Assembly (NCBI GenBank): GCA_904066235.2
Contig: CAJFCV020000004.1
Location: 7,750,001 to 7,814,000 of the forward strand
Length of the DNA: 64,000 nucleotides
Source of the DNA: Bursaphelenchus xylophilus
Taxonomy: Eukaryota > Nematoda > Chromadorea > Rhabditida > Aphelenchoididae
Direction of reading: 5' to 3'
A program made the position numbers and the translations under genes. The notes below the pieces were generated by a model. It worked only from the letters and a program-made list of their open reading frames with translations, was not told the DNA's origin and ran no database searches. Shown here one piece after another: positions 1 to 12,938 of the stretch (its first letter is position 1; every line of letters begins with the position of its first letter).

Positions 1-271
1 TGAAGGGCAACACAAGCTCTTCAGAGACCCATTTGGAAGTTGTTATTTGCCACAACATGGTAATTACATCGTCTGACAGATGCTTTAGGACAAAAAAAAA
101 ATATTTTTGCCATTTATTAGCACACGTCTACTCCCGGTAATGGTCGTTTTATATTTTTCTGTGCGTAAAAAGCCCAAGCTAAAAGTTTCACAAGTTTAAA
201 TGGTGCTTTTATACACTACGCTGTCAAAATTTGACGATTACACGGGGCTCATCGCGAGCACTTTCTTTTTT

Positions 272-844
272 ACAAGGAAAGTACTTCTATGGGGTGTGGA
301 ATTACCGGTCGAGATATATATCAAAAAATTCGCAAAAATTTTCTGATTCAGAATATATATAAATTAGCTGCCTAATTTTGGTCTGATGACATGTTTTTGT
401 CCTCAGAAGTTTTCTCGCGACACCATGCAAGTGTCTTTTTGGCCGTGTTTTTACCAATAAAAAAATTTTGTTTTGTGCTAAAATAAATTTTGAGGCCTTG
501 ACAAGCCTTAAAATATCAAATTGGATTACAACTACACCTTAAAAGTAGTTCCAATGTAAAAAATGGGTTCTAGTGTGGCAAAAGGAATCGAACCCGTCCC
601 CTTCGGATTCCCAATCTAGCGCTCTAACCACTCGGCCACACCGCTTTCTTCCGAAGGAAGAGACCGAGCTCGCTTTTGTTGCCGCAGATTTTTTTCCTCG
701 AGAAATACATTTATTGATAAAACTCGTTAATAGACCAAAATTAGGCAGCTAATTTTTATATATTCTGAATCAGAAAATTTTTGCGAATTTTTTGATATAT
801 ATCTTGACCGGTAATTCCACACCCCATAGAAGTACTTTCCTTGT
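272..844. mobile_element. Inverted-repeat element with 113-bp arms
   Basis: Bases 272-384 and 732-844 are inverted copies of each other, each about 113 bp, differing by about one substitution (GGTCGAGATA against GGTCAAGATA) and a small A-tract length change. The outer ends read ACAAGGAAAGTACTTC and the inner ends AATTTTGGTCT. The ~350 bp between the arms contains a tRNA-like sequence. The structure suggests a non-autonomous DNA transposon or a fold-back element; no transposase reading frame lies inside. No convincing target-site duplication is visible. The high arm identity suggests a fairly recent origin. Confidence 0.75.
573..641 (-). tRNA. tRNA-like sequence or tRNA pseudogene, possible anticodon GGG
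   Basis: Read on the minus strand, a 7-bp acceptor stem GTGTGGC/GCCACAC encloses a pol III A-box-like TGGCCGAGTGG and a perfect B-box GGTTCGATTCC. Alignment to serine-type tRNAs puts GGG in the anticodon position of the loop TTGGGAA. The anticodon stem (CTAGA against TCCGA) and D stem pair poorly and the T stem is only partly paired, so this is probably a pseudogene or a tRNA-derived sequence rather than a working tRNA-Pro. It lies between the arms of the 272-844 element and may have supplied that element's internal promoter. Confidence 0.45.
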
Positions 845-3800
845 TAAATAATTTTAGCGGCACATTAGGTAACCCTCCTTGTATCATCTCGCCTGTAGAT
901 CTGTATATGAACTGGGTTGCACATATTAACAAAGTTCTCAACTCCCACGTCCCAAACTTACACCCGAAACTAAGTAGGCCCTCCGGTAATTATCGCCTTC
1001 TAAAAATTGACGTGAGTCAGAAAGGACGCTGACGAAAAAACTCTTCATCCGGAGGCGTTTTCGCTTAAAAATTCACTTAAAAAATCTCGTCTTTCCGCCT
1101 GCTGAAGGCCGACACCGAGAAGACAATGGGGCCCGGGTTGTTTAAGACAAGGTGCAGAAGTCCGGTGCCCAAGGTGAACTGATCTGGAAGGGTACTATTT
1201 TTGAAGGCAATAACAAAGTCAAAAAATTGGCAACATGGCTGGTGCAGGATGTAAACAGATAAATTTGCAAATAACTAAGGTTTTGGGTATAAAATAGCAC
1301 GGAATAACAAGGGAAGCGCTAGACAGGCAAGATTTAAAGTTTTTCTAACTTTTACGTATATGGTCAGCATGGGGACACATATCAAATCGTAGAAATATTA
1401 GCTCACGATTTTCAGGCGCAACCGAGATATTCAGAAGTCTTTGCAGATTGTATAGAGCGAGGGAAACGTAAAGTTTTTCATTTGCAAAATCGTTTTTTCT
1501 AAGAGCTTTAAAATTTTATTTTGCGGTTCCACAAGGGAAAGAACTAAGTATGAGTCGCAATTCACAATATAAATAAAGTCCAGTTTTAGCTAACCGATCA
1601 AAAATCACACTGTATTCCATTCATTGCTCTTTGGAAATTCCTTTCCTTGAGATTAACGAGGATAAATTTTAATAAAAGAATTAGCATTGTGAGATTATGT
1701 CAGAACATACGTTTAGGTTGGCTAATAAGTTTTTGAAATTTTTTTCTCCGTATCACCACGGTCTTTTTGGGACGGTTTAGCAAGGACAGCAATATATAAC
1801 TTGTAGTAGAGCTTGAGTACTGTCAAGTAGAGAGGCAACCAGGTCACAGCCTTTGCCAAGGTTTTATAACGGCATGTTGAAAAAGATCATATTTGGAGGT
1901 GGTTTGTTCTACAGCGCTTAAAGAGGTCTGATACCCACCGGTTCTATAGCCCAACTAAACAGTGTATAAGGCCTGAACATCGTTAACAATGCCACGGTAG
2001 TGTATTGGTCCTAAAGGCTCACTAACGGCGGCTATGACTTTAGTTCATAATAAGACCGCGGGACCATTTTGAAGGTAGTTAAGGAATGCTATTGAAGCTT
2101 GTGTGAATTAATACACAGAGCAGCTTTACGTGTATCGTATGACGCAAAAACATTTCCATCTTTTGCACACAATATGAAGATATGACCAAATTTATCATTA
2201 GGGCTTGACGGGTTTTCAACAGGGAGTCCATCTAAAAACTGCTGCCTTTTAGCCAAACATATATCTCAGTAGCCCAACTAGTGCTCGTTAATGAGAAGTA
2301 TGTCCTGTATTATAACCATGTAAACAAGAGCCAATGATTTGACGTGTAGGATTCTGAAGTTCAGATTCAAGCAACAGTCCATCTCCAGGAGGGTATTTTT
2401 GAGTCGCTCTTGGAATTGTCATAGGCCTACGCTCTTGCCGTTATTACCAAATGGTAACACAGTAACGAAGGGTGTTTATACATGCTACCTTGGCCAGCTG
2501 CCGGCAGCGGGCAAAAAGAAAACCGCCGTTTGGGATACCGGGACGACGCGGAAAGCCATGCGCCACAAAGATGTTAGTAAAAAGTTTCTAAACATTTCGA
2601 ATGGGATCCACTTCCCCGACAGTTTTACAGCTTGAGCATCGGCGACTGTAACAGACATCAGTTCCATAAACTGGCGCACTGTCTTCAGGGCAGAAACTTT
2701 AATACATTTGAACATCCAAAAAGTGACTCCAAAAAAAGATTTTAAGCCTAACTCCTTTGATATGCCTGCTGAAGACGTCGCTTAGCATTGGTATTGTAGG
2801 GACTATGTGACTGCTACTAAGCATGGATATAGCATTTATTGTTTGTCAACCGCGAAAAAGTTTTGGCACAAAGAAGAAATCGTAAAAAATTTCAAGAACT
2901 TTTTAGCCAACCTAATATTACCCGAAATTGTCAAAAAATAACTTTGCAGTAATGACCAAGACAAAGAAAAGTGTTGTCAGGCAGTAAACGAAAAAAATAA
3001 CCTTAAAACACGAGAAGCTCGAGTTGCAGCTTCATATGCGAAACAACTGAGAACCTGATACCAAAAAAGAATCTGTAAATTATTCAAAATAAGTAATCCA
3101 TAAAAAGCTCCCACATAGAAAACAAAAGGTTAGTTTGGGTAAACAAAAAAGTGACAAGTACAAGAATTCCCTCATTCGAAAAAGCCCAATCTTAATGTGT
3201 GCAGAGTTATTTCCAGAAACGTATGACGATTGTAGAAGCGTCCGATATTAACATCATCACAAATTGTTCATTATTAGGCACGCAATTAGTCGCCCTGCTT
3301 TAATTTATTTCACATCTTCTCAAAAAGGAATAAGAGTGCAACAGTCCTGAATGATTCCCCGTCAAACATCAGTTCTCCCGTTCTCAAGATGGTCATGGAA
3401 TCTCCGAAGATAAAGTATCGCTGACTACCGACGAATAAATAATTGGATCTTAGAAATTCCCGGGATTCGCCAATAAATTAATTGCCTCGTTCAATAACAC
3501 AAGAAACACACCCTGCGTCGGAAGGAAACGGCTCCCCGTTCGTCTAATGACAACAGTAATTTAGGAGCAAAAACAAATAAAATTTAAAGTTTTTCTTACA
3601 TAATACATGTTATTCTTTACAAAAACTCCGAGTGGCATTAAAATGGTGATTAAAAAGTTGCGTGTAGTTGGATTGATTGCAAAAAGCGGAAAGGAAATTG
3701 TAAACAGTAAAGAAATACGTGTTCTGTTGTAAAAGGCCTGTAGCGGTAAAACTAAAAACCAAATAGTTCAGCTATAATTTTTCAGGGACTGCACTTCAAA

Positions 3801-6800
3801 GATCAGAATGCAAAATCAGTTTAAAAAATTGCTTTCTAAGTCAGTCTTTTAAAAATGGCAAAGCTTAACGCCGGAAAAAATATTCTCGGCTGTTTTTTTT
3901 TGTTTTTGTCAGAAAAGATGCCAATTTTAGATATATAAGACGATTACTTTGTGTTCCTGGCCAAAACACCAACCTTTCACTATTTTCGTCAAAGGTTCAT
4001 AAGGGTCAAAAATTTTTCACAATTTCGACCGCACACACAGAAGCCCAATAAATTTTATCACGCTGGTTAAAAATTATCATCACGCATTCAACTATTCTCT
4101 CTACCATTTTAAAACTTCCCAAAATGCCAGTTATATCCTGTTCTTCCCTAAAAACGGTCAGAAACAGAGATATTTACTTTGTCAAATAAATCCGGGAGGC
4201 ACACAAATCATCCTCAAATAAAGACCAATTGGAATTTGAAGACAGCAAACAACCGTCCAATATCACGGCAATCCAAAGTAAAAAACAAGAAGAAACTATG
4301 ATGTGAGGACATCTCCCAATCTGAATTGTATAATTAATGAAGGCGGGGATACACTAAATTTAGTTTTATTTTGAAGGAATAAGAGGTTGTCAACTCGCTT
4401 ACAAGTTTCCGAGAATGCATTGCTGATATTTGTAGAACTTTATTTTTTGAATGACACTGGAGCAGCAGAAATAAGAGCGGGATTAGCAACAAGAAGAATG
4501 GGCAAATTTCAAGGATCTGAGCTTCTAACAAAAAGTGTCTACGTACTAGAAATTGTAAACTTTCTTCTTCATTACGGTATTCGGTATTCCGAAAAATGAG
4601 ACTTCAAACCAGACGTCAAAGTTCCATTACTAAAGTAACTATGAAACTTCTGAGAATTTTGCACAGTAAACTCGGATAGTTTCGGCACAGCCCGCACCAA
4701 AAATTTTGTATATACTTTCGAATACGTTGATTCAAAAAATTACCAAAAATTTAGACCTCGGTGAATTTTAGAGCCCAAATTTTACCGACCAAAAACCTGA
4801 CCCCCAAAATATTTTTTCTTCAAATCGAATAACACCCCTCCCATCAATAAAATTGAAAACGATGGAAAACAAATCTGAGTTTGCCCTTGACGGCTCTCGA
4901 AAACATTTTAACGCCACAAAGATGGCATCTCTTCAATTAAAATCTGTGTGGAGAAAAACGTCTGCCGTTCTTCGGCGGCCAGACTCCGGTAATGAACAAC
5001 AGTTTATTACTTCCCGGTTTCCGATAGTAGACAAATGTTTTGGACAAAGCTCGTAAAAACAAGAAACAATCCAAACAAGCGTGATTGGAGTAATATTAGA
5101 AGTGGATAAGAAGAATCTAAAGTAAAAAAAAACAGCGAGATTTGCTTCCCACATAAAAAACGATGACTAAATTCAAAAAATATTTTGAGTGTCTTTGGGC
5201 GTAAAATGTTTTTGTCGAAAATCTAAAAATATTTCAAAATTCAAACTTCAAATATTTTTCCCCCGAATAAATTCCCCTTGATGACAATAAACGAGAATCC
5301 AAAGTAAAAACATTGCAAATGTCACCGCTTCGATGATGCTCAAAAAAACAGTTACTTAGATTCCTCGTGGATCTCAGCTATTCTCTAAGTCATGGCGTTC
5401 CTTTCCCACCCAACTCCTAGCTATATACTTTAACGGCTTTTTGTTTGTCCTTTCGATAGGTTTTATCGCCCAAAAAAGGGAACGCAAATGGCCCACTTTG
5501 CGAGCTAGGATCAAACTTAGCCCCAAGCTGACAATTAGCCCCATTGAGGACGCCCAAATATCTGTTTGCATATCTCACTGATTGCTCTAACCGCAAGTTC
5601 ATTCCGGGTTCAACACATAAACAACTTGTATCTCCCTTCCCCGTCCTCTTCCGAGTACAAATTACTCAACGCACAAACTCCCAAGCCATCAAAAAAATAT
5701 TTATCAAATCTTCTCATGCATGAATTCACATACCCAACCCGTTATTAAATACGCTTTGCAAACTTCTCTACGGGCACACCACCCTTACACGCAATGTTGT
5801 GTGTGAATTTTCCAAATTTAGCGCTGATTATGAAAAGAAAGAAAAAGAAAAAAAAATTAATTAATCCAGAAAGGGAGAAAAAGTTTTTTTTGCTACTTCC
5901 GGTGCAACATATAAATGGTGAATTGAGAAATATAAGGAAAAATTTGAATACTCAAAAAAATTTTAAATCCAAATATTTTTAAAAAAAATTTTAAACGAGG
6001 AAATTTAAACTTTTCAATAAAACAGTCTTTAGAGACTAAATAATCACAAAACGTATTGTTATATAAAGAATATCCGATGTCTGAACAAGAAAATAACAAA
6101 TTTTTTCTCCAGACATTCATAAATTCATAATGTGACAAGTTTTATCCTGCATGACATATAGCACTATGTACATATAAATATACACTATGCATTTCCAAGA
6201 CCACAAAGCGCCTCAAAATTTTTTGGCCTTAACTGATTTCCCAGAAAGTTCATGAAGATCGAAAAGAAAATAAACGTCGGCATCTGGCCAATAATTCAAT
6301 TTCAAATTCCAGATTTAAAACTTTCGAAGAATAAGTGAGAAAACAGACCCAAGATATCGAATAATATATGTTTATTCGATATCATTAGCGATCGGACATG
6401 TGTTTATAAAAAGCCTAGTATTTAGAAAACCAAAAAACACTTTGGAGACAAAAATATTTGTCGTTTAGCCTCGGGGCATAATATAAAAAAACCATTATTT
6501 ATATATAAAGTCTACTCTATTTGGTCTTACCTGACACCGTAAATTTTAATTGTTTACCGATGACTAAATGTAAGACTTAGAGGTTTCTCCCTTTAAACTT
6601 ATGAATGGGACGGAGACGTCAGACAAATAAAATTTGGTCTACAAAAGAAACTAAGCCTTTCTTGGCTCCTTTTGTATTGTCAAATTTTTTCATGACGTGT
6701 TATCTAAATAATGAGCAAGGAAGATACGAAATAAGGAGCAGTTTATACGTATAATATGTGCGTATATGTAAAATAATAAATCTTACAGACTTTCCAAGCT

Positions 6801-9800
6801 TTGCTGCCTGACTTGAAGTGTGAAGTGCACCAAAAGGCTGCAGCGTTTTTGATTGTTTTTCCGCCAAGACACGCGGGAATACTGCTCCAGTGCAAAAAAA
6901 ATTTCGGAAAAAATTATAAGTTTTTTCTTTTTATTTTTGTGCACGTCAAGGACGTGCGAAAACAATTATATTTGACGTATTGTTTTGTGGAATTTTAAAA
7001 GTGGAATTCCGCAGACGTGACGTTTAGATTCTAGTCGCAATTTTGGTCAGATCACCAGTCTATTTATGTGAAATAATTCAAAGAAAATATTTTTCTATCC
7101 AAAATCCTCAAAAAATTCTGTTATGAATTTTGCTTCAGATATCATTCGATACTGGGTGGGCGAATTGCAAAAATTTGTCGGGGGACTCCGTGGGTTGACG
7201 TGCGCGGCCGCGAAATTCGGCGACATCTGTAAAGTGATCATGCAGAGGGTTAAAGAAGATTATTATTTGTTTTTTAATCCCAACGTATAAAACTTTGCAA
7301 GGAAAATCTTCGCCGGCGCAACGCGTATAATATGAAATTTCATATTATAGGATCTGCGCCTGGAAAATCTTGCCTAAAATCTTACTGAGTCCTCGTTAGG
7401 GGAATATTGAAACGAATAGAAAAACAAACTGCCTGAGGATAATAATGTTTTGTTGTTTTTCGTTTGGTTTGGCACGAACCTCCGTTTGTCCAATTTTCAT
7501 GGGGAAATCTTCCATGACAAACTATGAAACCTCCATAAAAAATTATTAGACGCTCAGAAGAGAGCGGGGGTAACCATGTTTAGGTTGATGCAATTATAGC
7601 TGGCTGTTAGGCAAGGTTTACAGTCTTGTTGAGACCAACGGTCATTGCAGGGTCAAGATCATATCCCTATTCCAGTGTTGAAATTCTTTTTTACTTGTTA
7701 CTCTTTAAAAAATTGTCAGATATGTGACATTGCTGTGGATGACATTGTTTTGTGGTTTCTGCTATTTTTTAACCTGTCCCACCATCCAAACGTACAGTTG
7801 GGGGTTACAAAGTGAATAGTTTTAAAACTACAAACGGTGAACAAACACTCTAGAACAACTGGTCGATCTTACCTTTATATGTAAACATTATGCTTGCTTT
7901 TTCAACGCACAGTTTTTTTTTTAGTTTATTGCTTATTATCGATAGAGGGCTGGTTGAAAACACATCTACAATCTCTACGATGTGTTAGAAAATTTTGTCA
8001 CACAAAGTTTGTAAGTGCAGAAAATGACGTTGGTTACTTGTTGAGATGGTATGATTGTTGCGAAGAAAACGTCTGAGTTTATTTGTTTTCTGGCGAATGG
8101 TTTGAAATCATGCGGATCAAAGATGCAAATCGAACGGTCCCAACAGTTTTGAGGGTCGAGTAGCAGAGAAAAAGATGTACAGTTGGCCTTAAAGAGGACA
8201 AATTTAACTAACTCAGTTCAATTAAATTGAGACAAAAAGTAGTGGTATTAAACCAGAGCCATCGTCAAAGTAATTTGGAGATTTTACATTGTCATCATGT
8301 CGCGGCTCATTTACAATAGGCTCTTTGCAAAACCCTGACCGTGAGATATCAAGATATGTAGGCAAACCGCAAGCCTGTATGCGTCACGTTTCGTTTGTCC
8401 TCGTGATCCACACCCCCACCTCTTCAGACTAAGCCAGAACGAAACTACATAGACTGGCCAAAGATCAAGATAAAATTTGCGTCATTTGACCGTTGAGGTC
8501 ATTGGAAACACTTGACAACCCCCACATTGCTACTTCAAAAGTTATGTTCACTTCCGGATAGTTACTGTAGCAACAGACTGAGGAGTCTCTGAGGTCATGA
8601 AGAGGCCTGAAGGTCTTGAGTCTGAGCTGGAACGTGAACTTTGAGGAAAAAACTCAATTGCAACATTTCAAAGGTCTTTGATGTTCAGCGGTTGTAAACA
8701 TGCGGCGATAGCCGGGTTTACTATAATTCTGTACAAAGTACAGAATTTGTTCTTCATGTTATTTCAAATTTCTTTGGCGGAAAACGATTTTTATGGCGAA
8801 ATTAAGTGATATTTTGATTGCAATTGTTTGTCGGTTCCCTTGCAAGTTGAAAGAGTCATGTTTTGATGAACACTGAACATCATCTGATTCAGGGGTCGTT
8901 AAGGTTTTAATGGATATGATCCCTTCTTCTTTACGATGCTCTTTCGTTTGCAATTTTTTTTGCATTTTGTAGGCTTTAATTTTATTTTAGCAACTTTTCA
9001 CTGCAAAACTAATTTTTTTTTTGAATATGAATTTGTAATGGGAAATACGAGGAACCGAAAAACTTTTTGATTCGAAAAAATGACACTGTTTGTATTCTCG
9101 CGAAAATGGTCGTTGCGGACTGCGCTTATCTAAACTTGTTGATCCGAAAAGTTTACTTCCCAGGGAGCTAGAAGACATTGACCGTATGCCGAAAAAGATT
9201 TTGCGATAAGCGTTTAACATTAAAAGATTTTTTGTGCAAATCAAACAACCTTAATAATCGTAAAACTTTGTTGTAAGCACGTATGGAGCCTATCTAAATA
9301 TGCACTAATATACGTATTTGAATATGCGTATTCTGTACGGAAATATTCGATACGATCTGCTGTCACTCGCTTGGTCATCATTTTAGGAATGGACCAAGAA
9401 ACAGAAAAAACGGCACCCAAAGTATTCAACTCTTCGCTTTGTGAGAAAGCATGCAAAAGGTGGAGCGCCGGGAAGACAAAAACGTTTTTTGCCCATAACG
9501 TTTCTATCAATTTGTATTTTTTTCCTGATAAATTCTCTATGTGCCTTACAAATTTATGGCCTAAGTTAGCGCCACTTTTAGCTTTTAAGTAGCTCCCTTA
9601 TTTTTCAGCCGTAGTATCGTATATCATTTGTACTTTCCGCATGATCAAACAAAATCAAACCATTCAGGGCCTTATAACTTATTCAAAGGTTTTTCCGCAA
9701 GTCCAAAAGCCCATTTATTGATAACTGAAGCCGTATTCAAATGTCGCTCAGGGAAGCCAAAGCACATATCATGGTTCGAAACACATTCTAAACGTACCAT

Positions 9801-11000
9801 CTTGATTTGTGACACTCTTGTTTGCGCTCGCACTGATAGGCTCCGAAATATTTCCCAAATCAGACCTTTTTCACGATTCTTGAAATGTTGTTGCATCAGC
9901 GTTGAGCAGAGAAATGTAGGATTTGTTTCCGTGTAAGACAAGTGTTTAGTCGTAATTGTATCAAAGTAAGGCCATGGCATCATCTTTATCAAAATTGTTT
10001 TGTAAGCAGAAAAAGGGGCTTACTTTTTGTTTGATGTAGTATCTTGTAGGTCATCTTTCCTCCTTACCGTTGTTATTTATTGTTTTTCTAAAATTTACTT
10101 TACCAAAACCATAAATAAGTCTATTGGAAGGCTCAGAAACTCTCAAGTTCAAGAGGTAAGACCCAAAAGTTTTTGATGATAAGAAAGTCTCGACTTCGTT
10201 AGGGCTGAATTCATTCTTTGATTTTACTTTTAACCAACGCTATCTGAAAGAATTGTTGCTCAAATTTAGAGAAATTCCCGGTACTATCACTCATTTTTAA
10301 TTGAAAAAGGCGTAAAGACGTTCCTTTATGGCGTTGAAATAATCCTATCCAGGAATTGCAAGGGATCGTTGATTTTTGTCTATAAGCTCTTTTTAAATTT
10401 GCATCCTTATTTTTTATACTCTCCCTCGGTGCATTTGAACCCTGAGGTTCATTTGCCTGTCCACAGATCTTATGTCTACAGTCATCGGACTTCCTCGCTC
10501 GAGTGGTGGGGGAGGATTTAGTACAAACCCAGGGCTAAAGTGGGTCAAAAAATAGATCCCGAACGCCCACAGTGAACACATGACAACGGATCAGAACACA
10601 CTTGTTGAAAAGTGCGTGAAAAGAAAACTTTATCTTGAGAAGTGGCCAAGAAACGTTTGAGATGATGGTCAGTCGGACAAGAAGTCGGTCAGAAGTATTA
10701 TACATACAGTAGGGAAAAAAAGACGATTGAGATTGTAATATCTAGAAAACGAAAGCTTGCATTGACCGAGTGAAATACCAGCTCTAAGTAGGAAATTCCA
10801 AGTTAAAGTAAAGTCATTTTTATGCATTGAGATTCCCTTCAAATTTTGCACGCATACTCTGAGTCAGCCACTTATAAACTCTTGAAAATAATGGCTCAAC
10901 ACTTTCAGCGGCAGCTCAAGTATGGAACTGTCTTCTTTGAGACAGAGCATGTAAGAGGAGGAGGGCAGAAAAGGCCAAAAGCGGGTTTGGTTTACACATA
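845..11000. other. No recognisable gene
   Basis: About 10 kb in which reading frames are short, overlap on both strands and lack recognisable protein motifs or convincing exon series. A perfect 24-bp AT-rich palindrome lies at 7,326-7,349. Otherwise this looks like intergenic or gene-poor chromosome-arm DNA, possibly with decayed repeats. Confidence 0.5.
7326..7349. repeat. Perfect 24-bp palindrome
   Basis: TATAATATGAAA is followed directly by its reverse complement. The outer sequences GGCGCA and TGCGCC also pair a few bases further out, and GGAAAATCTT is repeated directly on each side. Confidence 0.8.
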
Positions 11001-11155
11001 TCAGTCTGTCGGGAAAATAACGGCGGATCGTCGCGACTCAAAATCGCCAATCATCGCTTTGCGACTGCAAGCCGCGGCTTGGGATTCGGTGCGCGACAGC
11101 GGCGAGGCGAGACATTTCGCTGCGACAATTCGCCGTTATTTTTCCGACAGACTGA
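11001..11155. mobile_element. 155-bp terminal-inverted-repeat element, copy 1
   Basis: The ends are near-perfect inverted repeats beginning TCAGTCTGTCGGGAAAATAA and closing TTATTTTTCCGACAGACTGA, flanked on both sides by TA. The interior is GC-rich, unlike the surrounding AT-rich DNA, and is shared with a second copy at 12,785-12,938. The size, terminal repeats, TA flanks and absence of coding capacity fit a MITE of the Tc1/mariner type. An open frame crosses it on the plus strand but reflects only its base composition. Confidence 0.85.
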
Positions 11156-12265
11156 TAACTTCCGCGCTTGTGCTTGAAAACAATTCTGATTGTACAGCAA
11201 TTTCATAAGTTTTGTTAGTATTTGGGCTTGTTTATACCTTGCAAAAAAGTCTTTGATTTGAGTAGACTCTCAGTTCTGCTTGGTTCCTCATAGTTCTCTT
11301 GGTAGAAATCATCCAAATGTGTGTCATCAAAATCTTCTTTTACCGTATTTTCGCTTATTGCTGCATCACTTGATTATCTTATATCATCGTTTCTCTCCAC
11401 ATTGACCAATCCTCTTGCATTTATCATCCATTATTCCTTGTTTGCCGCATAATTCGCTTGTTTTACTCCTCTAAACCCACTAATAAGGAAGTCTTTATTC
11501 TCTTTCCAATCATCTTGCAGATCTTTTTAGACCTTTCCCCCGTCATTATTATTGTCTGGCCTTATAAGGGAGTGTTTGATTTGATGATAATTGCCCAAAC
11601 ATTTTGAAACACCCGCTTTATTTGATTACAACTTCCCTCCAAAAGACTGGCTGTTCACAAGATTTACAGTATATCATCAGATGACTTTGTTCAAGGTGAT
11701 AAGAGCCGGCTTGGAGGACACTGGTGATGCGGAAGTGTCATGGGGCCTAAGGCAATAAAATTATAAAATTTTTGATGAGTCGGGGTTTGTTTTAGGGGGT
11801 AACCCTATCGTTACGAACGCTACGTCATGTGGAACTTTAGAATATGATCTCTGAATGGGCCTGAGGGCAAAAGAACACAAAGTTGAAAGGAAATACTTGA
11901 AGTGAGAAAAAATCTCTGAATAACCATGGAGGATTCTTTTTTCATTAAAACCATGTCTTACCAAACTTTGTACACATCAATGATTTCAATTGCTCCAGGC
12001 AATTTTCGTCTTTCCCATTAATAATTTTTCCGTAATAAAGTCATTAAGAGAGCTTTTAACGTTTTTTGTATGCAAATTTGGTTGATATCACTTATCACTT
12101 TTCCGTAAGGGGACCGAACATCTCCCATATCTTCCGCTTTACGGTGGTATTTACGACGGGCTTGTAAAGTTTTTTTCTCGAGGCGTTTTGCCCAATCACC
12201 ATCTGATGACAAAGCTCTGAAAGTCACAATTTTGTACTCTTTGTGCTCTTTTTCCTTTTTTATTC
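11156..12265. other. No recognisable gene
   Basis: AT-rich sequence between two repeat elements with no supported exon or RNA gene. Confidence 0.5.
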
Positions 12266-12269
12266 GAAT

Positions 12270-12705
12270 TTTTGCACAGTGCAAGAAATTAAAGCAAACC
12301 TTTCCGCACCGTGCACCTCCAAAAATCCTTCGTGTGAAAAGAGAAATGAAAACTGCACCGTGCAAAGTTTGTTTTCTCGCACAGTGCAGAGAACAAACAC
12401 AATTTTCATTGCACTGTGCGTTTGCGATTTCACCAAAAAGCAAGAGGCCAAACTGCGCAGACAGTGCAAATTGTGTCGCCGAAAATTAGCGATGACTTCA
12501 TGAGTGATTCCTGATGTCGCAAAAAATTCAACAAAAAATTTTGTGTTGCACAGTGCAAAAGAGGAGTTTGTTGTTCGTCCAAAAAAAGGTTGTTGATTGC
12601 ACGGTGCAAGGCATCTTTGGAGCCATGCACTGCGCAGAAAATGGAAGTCTCAGTTTTTTCGCAGCACTGTGCAAGAAAATTTTGCAAATCCTTTGCACCT
12701 TGCGG
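12270..12705. repeat. Cluster of TTGCACNGTGCAA palindromes
   Basis: At least ten matches or near matches to the 13-bp palindrome TTGCACNGTGCAA occur in about 430 bp, near 12,272, 12,306, 12,353, 12,378, 12,409, 12,460, 12,546, 12,598, 12,626, 12,664 and 12,692. The central base varies (A, C, T or G), and the sequence between units is not repeated. Reading frames on both strands here, some over 100 codons, are created by the repeats. The same motif recurs singly or in pairs elsewhere in the window. Confidence 0.8.
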
Positions 12706-12784
12706 GAAAAAATTGGGAAACAGATCATCAGGAAACTTTTACTAACATTATTTTTTATAACACAGAGTTGATTTTTGGTTATTG

Positions 12785-12938
12785 TCGGTCTGTCGGGAAA
12801 AAACGGCGGATCGTCGCGCCTCGGAATCGCCCATCATCGCTTTGCGACTGCAAGCCGCGGCTTGGGATTTGGTGCGCGACAGCGGCGAGGCGAGACATTT
12901 GGATGCGCCGATCCGCCGTTATTTTTCCGACAGACTGA
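12785..12938. mobile_element. 155-bp terminal-inverted-repeat element, copy 2
   Basis: Second copy of the element at 11,001-11,155, in the same orientation and roughly 90 percent identical by eye. The left end is slightly decayed (TCGGTCTG in place of TCAGTCTG) while the right end still reads CAGACTGA followed by TA. It lies just after the palindrome cluster at 12.27-12.70 kb. Confidence 0.85.

Noticed and set aside
2000..2090. Short resemblance to large-subunit rRNA (TAACGGCGG...CTATGACT)
   Set aside because: Only about 17 matching bases, with no extended similarity on either side.
2485..2715. Minus-strand frame that looks partly protein-like
   Set aside because: 76 codons, no family match and no neighbouring exon that could be joined.
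9628..9992. Overlapping ~100-codon frames on both strands
   Set aside because: Neither translation resembles a protein family, and both overlap almost completely.
12018..12443. 141-codon minus-strand frame
   Set aside because: It runs into the palindrome cluster, and overlapping long frames on other strands show that repeats, not coding, keep it open.
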